A DNA stretch of 64,000 bases from Gigaspora rosea (Eukaryota > Glomeromycota > Glomeromycetes > Diversisporales > Gigasporaceae): NCBI GenBank assembly GCA_003550325.1, contig QKWP01000062.1, forward strand, positions 63,595 through 127,594, read 5' to 3'. This document shows positions 1 to 12,204 of this stretch, in pieces; positions within the stretch are counted from its first letter, which is position 1; each line of letters starts with the position of its first letter. The translations under genes were made by a program, and so were the position numbers. The notes under the pieces were generated by a model. It ran no database searches, was not told the origin of the DNA, and was given only the letters and a program-made list of their open reading frames with translations.

Positions 1-1
1 T

Positions 2-2461
2 ACACTCACAATTTTAATTGATAATTATGATTCATTTACATGGAACATTTATCAATACCTTTCAGAACTCGGCGCTGAAGTTCAAGTTTTTAGAAATGAT
101 CAAATTACTGTCGAACAGATCGAAGATCTTAATCCAAAAAATATAATAATTTCTCCTGGTCCTGGTGGTCCATCAGCCAATGTAGGAGTTTCTCGTGATG
201 TTATTTCATCTTTTGCTGGAATTGTTCCAATATTAGGTGTTTGTCTTGGTGAACAATGTATTGTAGAAGTATTCGGTGGTAAAGTCGAATATGCTGGTGA
301 AATTGTTCATGGAAAAACTTCAACTATAAAACATGATGGTAAAGGTGTTTATACTAATGTACCTAATGAAATTTCTGCAACTCGTTATCATTCTTTGGCT
401 GCTCAACCTCCAACAATTCCTGATGAATTGGAAATTACAAGTTGGAGTGAAACTAATGTTGTAATGGGTGTAAGACATCGTGATTACACAATTGAAGGTA
501 TTCAATTTCATCCTGAAAGTATTCTTAGTGAACATGGTAAAAAAATACTTGGAAATTTTTTGAAACTTCAAGGTGGAAAATGGGATGATAACCCTAAATT
601 TTGTGTAAAATCTCCATTAGCTAAAACTTTTGTACAAACAAATTCTATTCCTTCAATTTTGGAAAAAATACGTAATCAAAGATTAGCTGATATTGAATTG
701 GCTAAAAAATTACCGGGTTGTTCACCTTATGATTATGAGAAATTATTATCCCTTCATGCAACACATCCATTAATTGATTTTGTCTCTAGAATTAAGCAAA
801 CTTTACCTAAATATCCTGCTATATTTGCTGAAGTTAAACGTGCTTCACCTAGTAAAGGCAACATTGATCCATCTGCTAATGCCGCTGAACAAGCTTTAAA
901 ATATGCAAAAGCTGGTGCTTCTGTAATCTCTGTATTAACTGAATCTAAATGGTTCAAAGGTTCTTTAAATGATATGAGACAAGTTCGTGATGTATTGGCA
1001 ACTATTCCAAATCGTCCTGCTATTTTACGTAAAGATTTCATCTTGGATACTTATCAAATTATGGAAGCTCGACTTTTTGGTGCTGATACTATATTATTAA
1101 TTGTTGCTTTATTAACAGATGAACAACTTACAAAATTATATAAATTCTCTAAACATCTTGGTATGGAACCTTTAGTTGAAGTTAATAATCGTGAAGAAAT
1201 GGAAAGAGCTGTAAAATTAGGTGCAAAAGTAATTGGTGTCAACAATCGAAATCTTCACACTTTTGATGTTGACATGAATACAACTTCCATGTTAGCTGAT
1301 ATGGTACCTGAAGGTGTTATTTTGGCTGCATTAAGTGGTATAACCGGACGAGATGATGTGGTCACATATCGTAAACAAGGTGTTAAAGCATTATTAATTG
1401 GTGAAGCATTGATGAAGGCAAAGAATAAAAGAGCTTTTATTCATGAACTTTTAGAATTAGATGAATCTCCAAAACCGACTGTTAAAGTTAAAGCTCCACC
1501 AAGTCCGTTGGTTAAAATATGTGGTGTGTCAACGGTTGACGCTGCAATAGCTGCAGCTGATGCAGGTGCTGACTTTATTGGTCTCATATTTGCGAAATGT
1601 AGAAGACAAGTTCAAATTGATCAAGCTTTAGAAATTGTAACGGTTATTCGAGAAATTCAATCAGAAAAAACGCAAGATAAAATTGAAATAACTGAACAAT
1701 CTCAAGAAGATGTGATTAAATTATCAGGAAATGATGATTGGTTTAAATTACAGGCATCGAGAATAGTTAATAATTCACGTAAACCGTTATTAGTAGGTGT
1801 ATTTCAAAATCAATCATTAGAATATATTACAACTATTTTAGATCATTTGAAATTGGATTTAGTTCAATTACATGGTGATGAACCGTTAGATATGGCAAAA
1901 TTTTTACCGGTACCAGTTATTAAAGCGTTTCATGTTGACAATGAATTTTCAAATCCTACACTTGTAACCCAACCTGGATATAATGCTTTATGTTTATTGG
2001 ATACGAAAGTTCCTTTGGTTTCTAACGACAAAGAAGAAGAGACTGAGGAAAATAAGAAATACAAACCTGCAGGAGGGTCAGGTAAAACATTTGACTGGAA
2101 TATAGCATTAAAAATTAAAGAAAGTGTATCGAAAAAACGAATTGGTGGAAAAAATGGGTTTCCTTTAATTTTGGCGGGAGGATTGACTCCATCGAATGTA
2201 ATTAAAGCTATCGAAAAAGTTAAACCTTGGGCTGTTGACGTATCTAGTGGTGTTGAAACTGATGGAGAAAAAGATTTAGAAAAAATTAAAGATTTTATAA
2301 CAAATGCTAAATCTTTTGTTTACGATGATGATGATGATGACTATAATGATGAAGAGGATTATTGCGAAGTTGTAGGTGGAGAGAATGGATATGATAAGGA
2401 TGAAAAGGATGATGAACAGATTAAGCAGAAAGAAGATGGTGAAATTGGTGTTGCACAGTAA
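2..2461 (+). CDS. trpC: Trifunctional tryptophan biosynthesis protein (GATase-IGPS-PRAI), 5' end cut by window
   Basis: The frame is open from base 2 to the TAA at 2459-2461 (819 codons in the window); the start codon lies upstream or in an earlier exon. Residues about 1-192 are a class I glutamine amidotransferase: it opens with ILIDNYDSFTWN and has the nucleophile Cys81 in GVCLGEQ and His170/Glu172 in FHPES. Residues about 205-495 are indole-3-glycerol-phosphate synthase (FAEVKRASPSKG, LRKDFI, GVNNRNL). Residues about 504-770 are phosphoribosylanthranilate isomerase (Cys507 in KICGV, LVQLHGDE, VDVSSGVE). This domain order is that of filamentous-fungal trpC/trp-1. The protein supplies ammonia to anthranilate synthase and catalyses the isomerase and indole-glycerol-phosphate steps. 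The PRAI domain has two hydrophilic insertions, and the protein ends in an Asp/Glu-rich tail of about 45 residues (residues 774-819), which is unusual. No intron is seen. Confidence 0.96.
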   Translation, partial: TLTILIDNYDSFTWNIYQYLSELGAEVQVFRNDQITVEQIEDLNPKNIIISPGPGGPSANVGVSRDVISSFAGIVPILGVCLGEQCIVEVFGGKVEYAGEIVHGKTSTIKHDGKGVYTNVPNEISATRYHSLAAQPPTIPDELEITSWSETNVVMGVRHRDYTIEGIQFHPESILSEHGKKILGNFLKLQGGKWDDNPKFCVKSPLAKTFVQTNSIPSILEKIRNQRLADIELAKKLPGCSPYDYEKLLSLHATHPLIDFVSRIKQTLPKYPAIFAEVKRASPSKGNIDPSANAAEQALKYAKAGASVISVLTESKWFKGSLNDMRQVRDVLATIPNRPAILRKDFILDTYQIMEARLFGADTILLIVALLTDEQLTKLYKFSKHLGMEPLVEVNNREEMERAVKLGAKVIGVNNRNLHTFDVDMNTTSMLADMVPEGVILAALSGITGRDDVVTYRKQGVKALLIGEALMKAKNKRAFIHELLELDESPKPTVKVKAPPSPLVKICGVSTVDAAIAAADAGADFIGLIFAKCRRQVQIDQALEIVTVIREIQSEKTQDKIEITEQSQEDVIKLSGNDDWFKLQASRIVNNSRKPLLVGVFQNQSLEYITTILDHLKLDLVQLHGDEPLDMAKFLPVPVIKAFHVDNEFSNPTLVTQPGYNALCLLDTKVPLVSNDKEEETEENKKYKPAGGSGKTFDWNIALKIKESVSKKRIGGKNGFPLILAGGLTPSNVIKAIEKVKPWAVDVSSGVETDGEKDLEKIKDFITNAKSFVYDDDDDDYNDEEDYCEVVGGENGYDKDEKDDEQIKQKEDGEIGVAQ

Positions 2462-2941
2462 AAAAAAAAAACAAATTCTGTAGTTTTAAGATTATTTATG
2501 TTTATATAATGCTTTGTTTTTTCTTTTCATTTAAAGATTCATTGTGAATTCGTTTCATTAAGTTATTCATTTATAAAAATTGTTTTCTGTTTTCTGATCT
2601 TTATCAAGTTATTTCGAGTAATATTTTATGTAATAGTCTAATAATCACGATATAGAACATATCGGCTATTATTTGGTTACAATTTTTATTATCATCTGAT
2701 CTGCAAATCACCTGAAATAAGGTTTATGACTCATAGCGTTGCATAGTAAACTGAGTGTCAAACCAATCTCCCGACGTCAAAACCAATCTCTTGCTTATAT
2801 GTGCAAAGGTGTCAAACCAATCTCACAACGTCAAAACAAATGTTTTATTTGTATGTGCAGGGAAAACTACTCCGAAAGTTCCGAAAAGCTAAGTATTATC
2901 ATATACAACAAAACTAGACACTTTCGTTAAAAGTTAACGAA
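2462..2941. other. Intergenic, with a 54-bp tandem duplication
   Basis: This is the AT-rich 3' flank of the tryptophan gene. At 2755-2808 and 2809-2862 there are two degenerate copies of a 54-bp unit that begins GTGTCAAACCAATCTC and ends near TATGTGCA. No gene is recognised. The repeat could be regulatory for the following C2H2-like gene or simply a small minisatellite. Confidence 0.6.
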
Positions 2942-3618
2942 ATGGAAACTCAAATTGTGTCGAATATTTCATGTTCATTGTGTTCAAACAAAACATTTAA
3001 GAATCTCAAGGGTTACATTTGCACCAGTGTAGAATTCACAAACAGAATAATAACCATACTTCAGTTATTGATTCCTCTCGTATTTACTGTGTTTTATATC
3101 CAGGCAAAAACTACAAGAATCTACAAGGGCTAAGTCGACATGAAACACTAATCCACTCTAATTATAATATTCCTCGGGTCGGTTTAATACCTCAACCATT
3201 TGAAGCAATCTCTGAATTTAAAAAAACATTAGTTTTTTTAATTCAAAACAAATTAAAAAATGGGTATCAGGAACGAAAACAACATGTAAACGCACCATGC
3301 TTGGAAAGTTTGTTTGTTGGGACCTTTCATGGTAATATTAAGCGATATTCACCAAGCCGTGAATACTATTATTGTATATTTAGTGGAGTAGAAGCATATG
3401 AAACATTAAGTCAAATTTTCAAAGATCCGAAATGGAGTGTACGTGAATATAAAAACCAACAACAAACCTGGGTGGTTTTAGTATCTCAAGATACAAATCA
3501 AATACAACCAGAAATGGTTATTCAATGGAGACGTAAGAAAATTAAAGATGAAGCGAACCATGTTTCAGAAGCAGGTTACATATTTTTAAGTTTTATGATA
3601 GATCAAATTTATTATTGA
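2942..3618 (+). pseudogene. Degenerate C2H2 zinc-finger-like protein
   Basis: An ATG at 2942 opens a frame with the start of a C2H2 finger (CSLCSNKTFKNL), but the matching His pair (LHLHQCRIH) is in another frame from about 3010, so a one-base frameshift lies near 3008-3013. The second frame runs to the TGA ending at 3618. It has a second finger whose second Cys is replaced by Tyr (CVLYPGKNYKNL, then RHETLIH), followed by about 150 residues ending in a KxxxDExxHVSEAGYIFLSF-type segment. That layout, one or two fingers plus a conserved tail of about 150 residues, resembles a family I associate with Rhizophagus genomes; this is recollection, not a search. The frameshift and lost Cys suggest decay, though one indel could also be a sequencing error. 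Function unknown. Confidence 0.55.
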
Positions 3619-4967
3619 TGTAATTAATATTAAATATTACGTTGTAAATTTATTGGCAAATAAATTCATTGACAATATTATTTTTCAAAATCAAGTTTTT
3701 ATTGACTCTGAATCTATATAAGTTGAAGGAATTTTGAATGATAAGAGATTCAGTTTAGAATCTAAAGATGATCGATTTGTTCTTATTTTTTTAACCCTTG
3801 GCATAATTGCCGCAGGACACCATTTATGTACAGGATTTGTTCTTATTTATTGTCTTGTCTTTTTTTTAAGTCAAATTATTTTAATCGATTTAATTGATTT
3901 GATTTCTTAATATTATCAAAGATCATTATTAATTTGTCTTATATTATATTTAGATGGCTTGATGGTGGTGATGAATATAAAAAATACTTTACATGAGATG
4001 AAGCAGAAATGTGCTTATGATTTGCAATATGAATGAATTTGGATAATGTTTTACCAAAATTTTTCAAATATTGCAAATTCACATGTATAACATCTTATAT
4101 ACTTTCTTTTTGATTCTTTTAGTTATATGGTTTTGATAAGTATCAGATTCATGCAAATCAAATTATATCCATAGCAAATATGTATACATCTTAATAGGAG
4201 AAATAAAAAATTATTTTACAATACCAGATCATTCTGCTAGTACATTTTATAATTATAATCCAATATCATTTTATTATAATAAAATGATATTGGATTATAA
4301 TCATAACATATACTAGCAAGAATGATCTGGTATTGTAAAAATTTTTTTTATATTTTGTACACCAGATGAAGGATCAGTTATACAGTTCCTCTTATTATGT
4401 ATATTTTCTTGTTCACAATTCCAATATGATCAAAAACGAAGGTTGAAAGAATCACAAGAAATTATACTTAATATTAATTCTATTATAGTCATATCATTAT
4501 TCATATTACTAATATTTTTAATGATTCATAGGACAACTATAAGAAGCAATTTATTTATCAAAAATTAACAAAGGACTATGCGACAAAATTATGTGGATCT
4601 TCACTCCTAATCACAAAATGCTAAAAGGTATCTTTCATTAGATAATAATGCTTTTGTTTACAATTATATATATGATATGTTTGAAAGGAATTTATAGTAA
4701 GCTATTATATTTTTTAACATATATCTTATTTAATTATAACTATTTGCAACTGCCTATAATATTTTCCAAATAATACCCAATAATTGAGACCCGGGTATTA
4801 TTTATCACTTTTACTAGCTTGTTTATTGAATAAAACTTGGGATACATTTACTAATTTATAACTAGTACATTTAATTTTTTACAAATTTCACTAACTTTGA
4901 TTAGTTACTATAGTGTGAATTAAATTTTATTAATTTATTATTTTTACCAATTAAACATCTTTTGCAT
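3619..4967. other. Intergenic, AT-rich
   Basis: No coding region is recognised. It contains the fold-back repeat at 4214-4340 (listed separately) and a short inverted repeat near 4768-4801 (aataataccc/gggtattatt). The rest is low-complexity A/T sequence. Confidence 0.6.
4214..4340. repeat. Near-perfect fold-back (hairpin) element, about 127 bp
   Basis: The left arm begins ttttacaataccagat and is matched by atctggtattgtaaaa at the right end. The arms meet at the palindrome ttattataataa (4271-4282). Nearly the whole element is self-complementary, so it is a MITE-like fold-back. No clear target duplication could be assigned. Confidence 0.8.
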
Positions 4968-7203
4968 TTAATTTTTGCAAATATTAATAGTTGTATCTTT
5001 CTCAAAAAAGGTTGGTACATCATGTGCAAAGAAAAAAAGCGCTCTATTTTCATATTCCATTATTTCAACAAGAGCTGATTTTCGTTTATCACCAATTTCA
5101 CTATCTTTCAAAGTTTTTCGAAAGAAATGTAATACATGGCAATGATTTTTCTTCTTTACTGCAGAGCAAAAAAAAGAATGGATGCCAAAAGTTTCATGTA
5201 TAGTAAGAAATTCTGGAATATGATAAACCAGAGTATGTATATATGGCGTTATATCATTTGGCCTGTACAGCCCTTTAATAAATGTTGTTGAATTAGGATT
5301 ACCAGATGAACGTGTTAAAAACATGTTTATCCAAGTGAATGCTTTTTTCTTAAATTCAGATCCAGTTATTCGATGCTTATGCATATCTTGATATAATTCG
5401 TAAAAGTTATTCCATAGCTGTTTTATTTGTGTGGCCCATTTATAATCACTAAATAAAATATTTAAATTAAAACTTTGTAGCACTTTAAGTTTATTTTCAC
5501 CCATTAAGGAAGTTGATTTCCAATTTTTACTTTCTTGGTTTTGCCACCAATGAAAATTAACCTTTATTCGTTTCATTTTCTGAGTAATTGCTATTCGAAT
5601 TTTTGCATTTGTTTGTGCTTGTGTTTCAATCATTAAAAGTGACCATAATCGGTCAGTAATTCGTAACAGAACATGAAGTTCATCTACAATCCAATGAGTT
5701 AATGGAATCATAGAAATTAGAGGAGAATGTTCATGACCTGGAATTTTTAAATAATTATTATGTATATCTACAATATTCTTAGAAATGTTCCAATCATGAT
5801 TTAAAATTCCATTTTGATCTTTATGAATTAAACACCAAAGACAAAAATAGTCCGAATTTGCTGCTTTGTGCCTCATACAAAGTGCTAAAAACTTCCAATC
5901 TGCTGAGAAATATAATTGGATTTGCCATTTCCAGCCATCCTTATCAATATATCCATTTGCAAAACTATTTAAATCTGTGATTAATAGTGTTAAAGCAATT
6001 TTTAATATATCATGCGTTTCAATACCTGGATACAATAAAAGAGTAAAATGATAGTTGGGATTATATAATTTATTGAATCATTTAACAAAGTAAAAGTCAC
6101 CATAACATGCTTTACTTTGTTCCCTATGTTTCTACCATCTCCAGAGATTCGAATATGTAATACAGAATTTGTATGATAATAACCCCTCTTTTTAACCATT
6201 CTGGTATAATATATACAAGGATATCTCTAATTGATTGATAAGTAGCTTTTCCAATCGAACTTGTTACTTCTTGTATAATTTCTGAATTACTAATCGTTTC
6301 TATATTTTCTTCATTATTTTCTTCAGAATGTTTTTGAAATGATAATAAATTTAAATCAATTATATGAATTGGGACAAATTTTGACATTTGAAAATTAATT
6401 TGTTGTTGCATTGCAGAAACAGCCCATTCTCTTGGTAAATCATGCCCAATTGCAGCTAGTAATCGATATGTATTTCGTGATATTCCTCCAATATCCATTA
6501 CTTTTACAACTGCTTGTTTCTGTAGTTCAATATTTTTGCTATTTAATTCTTCATAATTAATATGAAATCTTCGTGCACCTACTGAAAAAATTAATCCTTC
6601 AAGTGAAACATTATCATAATTATTAAATGCTTGTGATGCTTGTTGTTCAAACAAATTTAAAAGCTGATTTCCAAAGTATTTACTACACTTTAATTGCATT
6701 GAGTTAACAAGATCTTCAAATGGTTTACGCCTTTTTGATGTAGACTGTTGATCTCGAATTTTATTAATTTGTTCTAATTGAAGTCCAAAGACATAAACAC
6801 CATTTAATTTAGTTTTTTTTGGTATAGGTTTTTGACCGGTTTTTTGTTCAATTTCAATAGACACTAATTCATGATACCATAGTATATAAAGATTTGCAGC
6901 ATTTGAAGCGCTTTTATTTGATATAACAATTTCAGTATTATTGTTATATATGAATTCGATTTTGAATTCAGGCGTTTTGTCCTGGTATTGAATTGAGCAT
7001 GTTATAATTTTTTGTGATTGCTTACTTCCAAAAGTAGTTTTAACAATATAATTATGAGGAACTCGGTATTGATTTGGCTTTGCTGTATAAACAAGATCAT
7101 TTTTATTAGGATAAATTCCTATCTGAATAATATCATAGGTAAATATGTTGCTTGAAGTTTTTGCTACAATTGTAGAATTTGTATAATTGCTAATTTTAGA
7201 CAC
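4968..7203 (-). pseudogene. Lineage-specific protein of unknown function, split by two frameshifts
   Basis: Three overlapping minus-strand frames read as one protein: 7203-6124, 6199-6002 and 6035-4968. The first ends near EWLKRGV, the second resumes with the same lysines and carries HIRISGDGRNIGNKVKH, and the third has LYPGIETHDILKIAL, a CxxC pair (FCLWC), DELHVLLRITDRLW, and ITPYIHTLVYHIPEFL. Each join needs a single-base indel: one near 6185 in a run of four G on the coding strand, one near 6060. Together this is about 740 residues. The middle and C-terminal motifs resemble a large family seen repeatedly in Glomeromycotina, possibly transposon-derived; that is recollection. No catalytic function is assigned. 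The breaks may be real decay or homopolymer errors. Confidence 0.6.
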
Positions 7204-7861
7204 TTTGTGTATTTTAAAATAGAAATGTTTTTTTTAAAAAAAAATACTAAATATGTTTATATATAATCACTGTCATTATCATAATAAGTGCTAATCATTA
7301 TCATTATCATACGTCAATCTACATGACTCACCCACTCGATAAACAAATATTTTTAGAGCAATTCCATAAATCCGCCAACATGAATACTTTATTTATATAC
7401 TGAACCTACCTATAACGAACTAAAGGCCCAATTTATATTTATTTGCGCTGAATATAAATAACAAATTTGTTTTATTGTATTCAAACCTAATTGGCCCAAT
7501 TTATATAACCATACATATGTAGAGATAGGCAAATCGCGGTTTCTCCAAAAATCCCTTACGTCACACATGAATCACGTCATACAAATCTGCAGGTTTCTTA
7601 ATTTTTTTGTGTCTAATAAAAAAAATTCGAAGTTTTACCCTCAAATTTGTATATAGACCACCTTTTCTTTATTTATTATCATTTCCATTTTATAATACAT
7701 TAAATGTTAGAAGGAAAACATGTTCTACACTATGATTCCCATATGATTGTTTAAATAATATTAGTTAGCACTTTAACATATAACGTGTTCGTATATCATG
7801 TGTTTGCATATGACGTGTGTATTGGAATAACAGTTACCAAATTCGAAAGTTTGAGATAGTA
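7204..7861. other. Intergenic, promoter side of the minus-strand gene
   Basis: No gene is seen. It holds a small run of cattatcat-type repeats (about 7270-7312) and the phrase ggcccaatttatat twice (about 7426 and 7492). Confidence 0.5.
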
Positions 7862-8290
7862 CCAGGGACGATGATTTTCTGCGGTGAAAACTTACCAATT
7901 CCGTCCGTGACAAAACCAAATTCTGCAAAAATTCCGTGCATTAAAATTCATAATTTCTGTGTGAATTCTGCGTTGGTCATTTATAAATTCTGTGTTGGTT
8001 ATAGAATATTCTGCAATCAATTTGTCGGATTATTTCGAATATTAGACAAAAAATTTTCGCCTGACCACGCTCGTATTTTAGGTTTATTTATTTTCTACAT
8101 CGGAACTTTTGGAACTTTTCAGAAGTTATATTTTTAGAACCTTGTACTTATAAAAAAAACTAAATAATTTATAAATCTCTACTTTCTGCGGTAATTCAGT
8201 GGTAATTCCATGCTATTCTTAATACATTTCGTGTTTACAACCTAATTCTGTGATTTCTGCGGCATTCCGTGAAATGCAGAAAATCACTGG
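7862..8290. mobile_element. Putative inverted-repeat DNA element
   Basis: The left end reads ccagggacgatgattttctgc, and the right end (complement) reads ccagtgattttctgc, so the termini are related with a six-base difference in spacing. A CAGGG-type end is common in hAT elements, but I could not find a clean 8-bp duplication. A second fragment at about 8461-8521 is an inverted partial copy of the right end, which supports a repeated family. Confidence 0.45.
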
Positions 8291-10039
8291 ATAGCATGTT
8301 ATTGTGTTAGATAGCACGTCTACTTGTAGTATATTAAATTTAAATGTATATAAGCACAAGCTTTCAAATGTGAGATTTCCTTCAATTTTATTTAAGGAAA
8401 ATAAAGAAAGTAAGTTAATGTAGTGCTGAAGAGACCTAATCAGAAACTTATCTCCTAGTCAGGGTCGATGATTTTCTGCATCAAGTTGTAAACACGGAAT
8501 ATAACGCAGAATTCTCATGGTTGTCATAGTAGACAATGAGAATTTATATATATATATATATATGTAATAATAACGTCGATAATAATAAAAAAAATGGTTG
8601 GAATAAATCAAGTTTGATATTATTATCGATGTTAAAAGGATAAGCATCAATACAAATCAATCAAATTGCAATTGTTTTTAACCATCTAATATTCCCAAAA
8701 TGCCTTTGCTAAAGTATAAAATATTTAGTTCATGTTAGTTCATACAGAAATAGTCAAAGAAATTTAAGACACTATAAAATTATTTTTGTATTAAATAACC
8801 TATCTGATGCTTTATTAGATAAATAGGCAACTAATTATAATTTAGATAATATAGATGCTGAAGATAAAATTGATTTAAATAAATATTTGGTCAAAAGTTA
8901 TTAAATATTTACTACTTCTATCTCAAATAACTTTAGATTGTATATAGTTGTCTATTTTCTCATATAGTGTAAAATGAAGTTTTTCAAAATACAACTTACT
9001 CTTATTATAGTGAATTCTTGATATAGTAAAGATTTGATAATGAAAAATTTTGAATTACAGAATTTGTTAAACTTCAACTTGTTGTAATGAAGTATAGTAT
9101 TCTCTTGATATAAGTTATAGTAAAGGTTTATTTTTTTAGCCAACAACTTCATTATAATGAGAGTGCTCCTACAAACCTGGACCAGACTGGACTTTTGTTA
9201 AGTTTGAGTTTGGGTTTGATTATTGGACCAGACTAAAAAATTTGTGTTTCAAACTTTTAAGTTAGCTATATATTAAAGTTAAAAATTTTTGGTTTGTAAT
9301 ATAGTATAAACACCTTTTTTTGGTCAAGATAACCTGTTTTAAACTTCTAAGCAAACTTGTTTAGCATGTAATTCTGCTTATATTAAGGTCAAACTGTGTT
9401 TTCTTGAACTTTTTACTAAGTAAAAAATTGGGTTAAGATTAGAAAAAAATTTTTTTTTTTAACTTTAACCCATTTTTTTTCACTTGGTAAAAGGTTTGAA
9501 AAAAGTATAACATATTAACCAATGTTTGTTGTCTTCTACTTCTTTTTCACATCTTGGGCAGTTTTGGTTTGGATATTTTGTCAGGTTTCTAGTATACTTA
9601 TTCAAAACAACTAGGAGTTCATTAGTAATCAATTTTATCTAAAATGCTTTAAGCTTTGACTTTTCTGCGTTCATATATCTTATAAGCGATCAATTTTTAT
9701 AATTTAATATTTAATATATCACTTGCCAATTAATATTTGTCTTAGCTATATTCATATTTCTATTTTTTGTTGCCGTAACTATTCTACATAATATATATTT
9801 CTTTTATTAATTCATTGCTTGTTAGCACTACTACTTTATGATTCATCATTAGTATATATATCTGTTAGCAGTTATTGTGCCTTCATATCTATTAATATTG
9901 CTTTATCTTCTGAGCTTGTTAGTTTATCTTTCTTTACAATCATATCTATTTCTAAATTCTTTTTCTTTAGTGTTATTACTACTTCTTTTATTTATACTAC
10001 TAAGTTCTTTTTATATATTTCTTTTTTTTGATATAGTAA
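8291..10039. other. Gene-poor AT-rich stretch
   Basis: Holds the inverted terminal fragment at 8461-8521, a (TA)n run near 8545-8563, and otherwise low-complexity sequence. Short open frames here are composed of Leu/Ile/Ser/Phe from A/T-rich codons and have no recognisable motif. Confidence 0.5.
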
Positions 10040-10200
10040 GGGTAGTAACAAATATTACGTAATATTTTTTACTATACTCTCTACCCCCCTCCTCCCATGT
10101 AAGATAAATTTGATTGGCTGTTATAAAATTTATATATCTAACGTAAGACAATCAGTGACCTCTCTCCTTTCAGAATATTATGTAATATTTGTCACTACCC
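10040..10200. mobile_element. PIF/Harbinger-type MITE, TAA target duplication
   Basis: The 161-bp element has terminal inverted repeats starting GGGTAGT and including ACAAATATTACGTAATATT, with one or two mismatches. It is flanked by direct TAA on both sides (10037-10039 and 10201-10203). A 3-bp TWA duplication with GGG ends is the PIF/Harbinger signature. It encodes nothing. Confidence 0.75.
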
Positions 10201-10526
10201 TAATAGCTTTAGTTATATACTTATCAACCATTTAAGCCTTTTACTATTTGTTGTTAGTTTTATTTTACTATTGTTTTTCATATATATACAAAGTTGCTAG
10301 TACTTATAATACATTTTTTATTGGTGATAGCCATGCTCTTGCTTGAATTACTATTTGTTTTGTTGTGTCTTCAATTTTTTACTATGTACTTAATTGTTTA
10401 TTTTCTTTCTTTTTTATTATTAATCTTGCTTTGACTGTTCTTGGTACTTGTAGTTTTCTATATATCAACCATAGAGTACCATAGAGTGTTTTCTACTTCT
10501 TGAAATAGTCTCATTAGTTTATGTTG

Positions 10527-11093
10527 CGGATGATCGTGAAATTGGATTATCGTGAAATTCACGTGATCACTGTATCCTAAAATTTCCAAAAATCGTGTAA
10601 ACAATCGATCTAATCGATCTACACTACGTAATCAATCAAATGCTATAACTGGTCGGTATGCCTATATGCTGCATAAATCGCATTCTTGATATCTATATAT
10701 AAAGGACCTTCTAACTGTATCAAAAAGGTGACCTAACCCTAACTCTAACCACGAGGCAAAAAAGTGTCTATAAAACCACTAACAAAAAAAAATTTTTTGC
10801 CTCGTGTTTAAGGTTAGAGTCTATAAAATTACTAACAAAAAAAAATTTTTGCCTCGTGTTTAGGGTTAGAATCGCCTTTTTGATACAGCTAGAAGGTCTT
10901 TTATATATAGATACAGTATCAAGAATGCAGACATATAGGCATATATTGGACCCCGGTTATAGCATTCGATTGTTTTGATTACGTAATGTAGATTGATTAG
11001 ATCGATTGTTTACACGATTTACAGAAATTTTAGGAAATCCGATGATACAGAGATCACGTGGATTTCACGATAATCCAATTTCACGATCATCCG
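10527..11093. mobile_element. Fold-back element, about 567 bp, long inverted arms
   Basis: The left arm starts cggatgatcgtgaaattgg and is matched by ccaatttcacgatcatccg at the right end. Complementarity continues for more than 200 bp through the tagaaggtc/gaccttcta region. The core carries a direct duplication of about 60 bp (ttttgcctcgtgttta with gttagagtctataaaa), plus CCCTAACTCTAACC-like sequence. No coding capacity. Confidence 0.8.
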
Positions 11094-12204
11094 TGACAGT
11101 TTATATACCCTATTTTCTTTATTTGTCATTATTATTGTGGTTTGTGTACCGGTATTTCTTTTTTTTTATTAGTAATAGTTGGTGGCCCAAATTTTCACTT
11201 AATTCTGCATAGATCTTCTTTTGTTTGTCTACTATTATTTGTAAAACTAATTCTTTCTGGTATGCAAAATAATAGTAACTCTTTTTTCTTTTATTTAAAG
11301 CATACTCTTTGCAACATTGTAATTTTTTCTTTACTCTTATCCAGTATGCTATTATAATTTCCTTTTGGATACTATATACTACTTTCTCTATTAACATAAT
11401 TCTTATACATCCACTTTCCTTCATTTTCTTGCCATCTCTGTTTTGTAAAAAGGTTCTTCTCTGCTAGATTATTTGTAGGATTTGTTATTTTTTTAACTTT
11501 TTTTGTATTTGTATAAACCATTTTGGTATCCTTCTAGTCATAATTTTTTTTGTATTGTTTTGCATCCCCAACCAGGTTGTTATATCTGAACAACTGTTAT
11601 TCAATAGTTGGGGGTGAGTCATAAAAAAGAGACAAATCATTTTCAGTAAAATTTTTTTAATTTTTAAATTAAAATATCTTAACAACTATTTAATTAAATT
11701 TGCTAAAATTTTTTTATTTTAATCTTGAAATTATATAAAATTAAAATAAAAAAAATTTATTAAATTTATTAAGATATTTGTTAAGATATTTAAGCTTAAA
11801 GTCATGAAAACTTTTACTTAAAAAAATTTGTTTCTTTTCTACTGACTCACCCTAGTTGTTCAACTCCTAAATGTTTTGAGTACATTTTCTAAGTGCCCAA
11901 GCTATCTATCTTAAAACTTATAAATAGTTAATATTGCAGGAACTTGTATAATAAGCATTTCTTTAACTTGATTGAGTTGAGAAAGTTTGAAAAAATTTCT
12001 TTTAAAAATAACAATTTTCAGTCTTTTCTATATACCAATTAGTTATTTCTTTTATACATATTATTTTTAGCTAAAAATCTTTTTGGCATTAGCTTTTCTC
12101 TATTTCATCTATTATATAATTCTATTATATAGTTTTTATAAATAAAGCAAAAATTAAATTCATTTTAAAAATCTATACAATTAGTTAATATAATTATATA
12201 TTTA
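11094..12204. other. AT-rich stretch without recognised gene
   Basis: Both strands have short open frames, for example minus 11424-11119, rich in Lys/Tyr/Ile with no motif. Near 11600-11850 there is inverted similarity around aaaattttttta runs. Nothing further supported. Confidence 0.45.

Noticed and set aside
7817-8137. A 106-codon plus-strand frame
   Set aside because: It falls across the inverted-repeat element at 7862-8290 and has no motif.
9819-10062. Hydrophobic small open frames that look like membrane proteins
   Set aside because: Leu/Ile/Phe/Ser content follows from A/T-rich codons; the second runs into a MITE.
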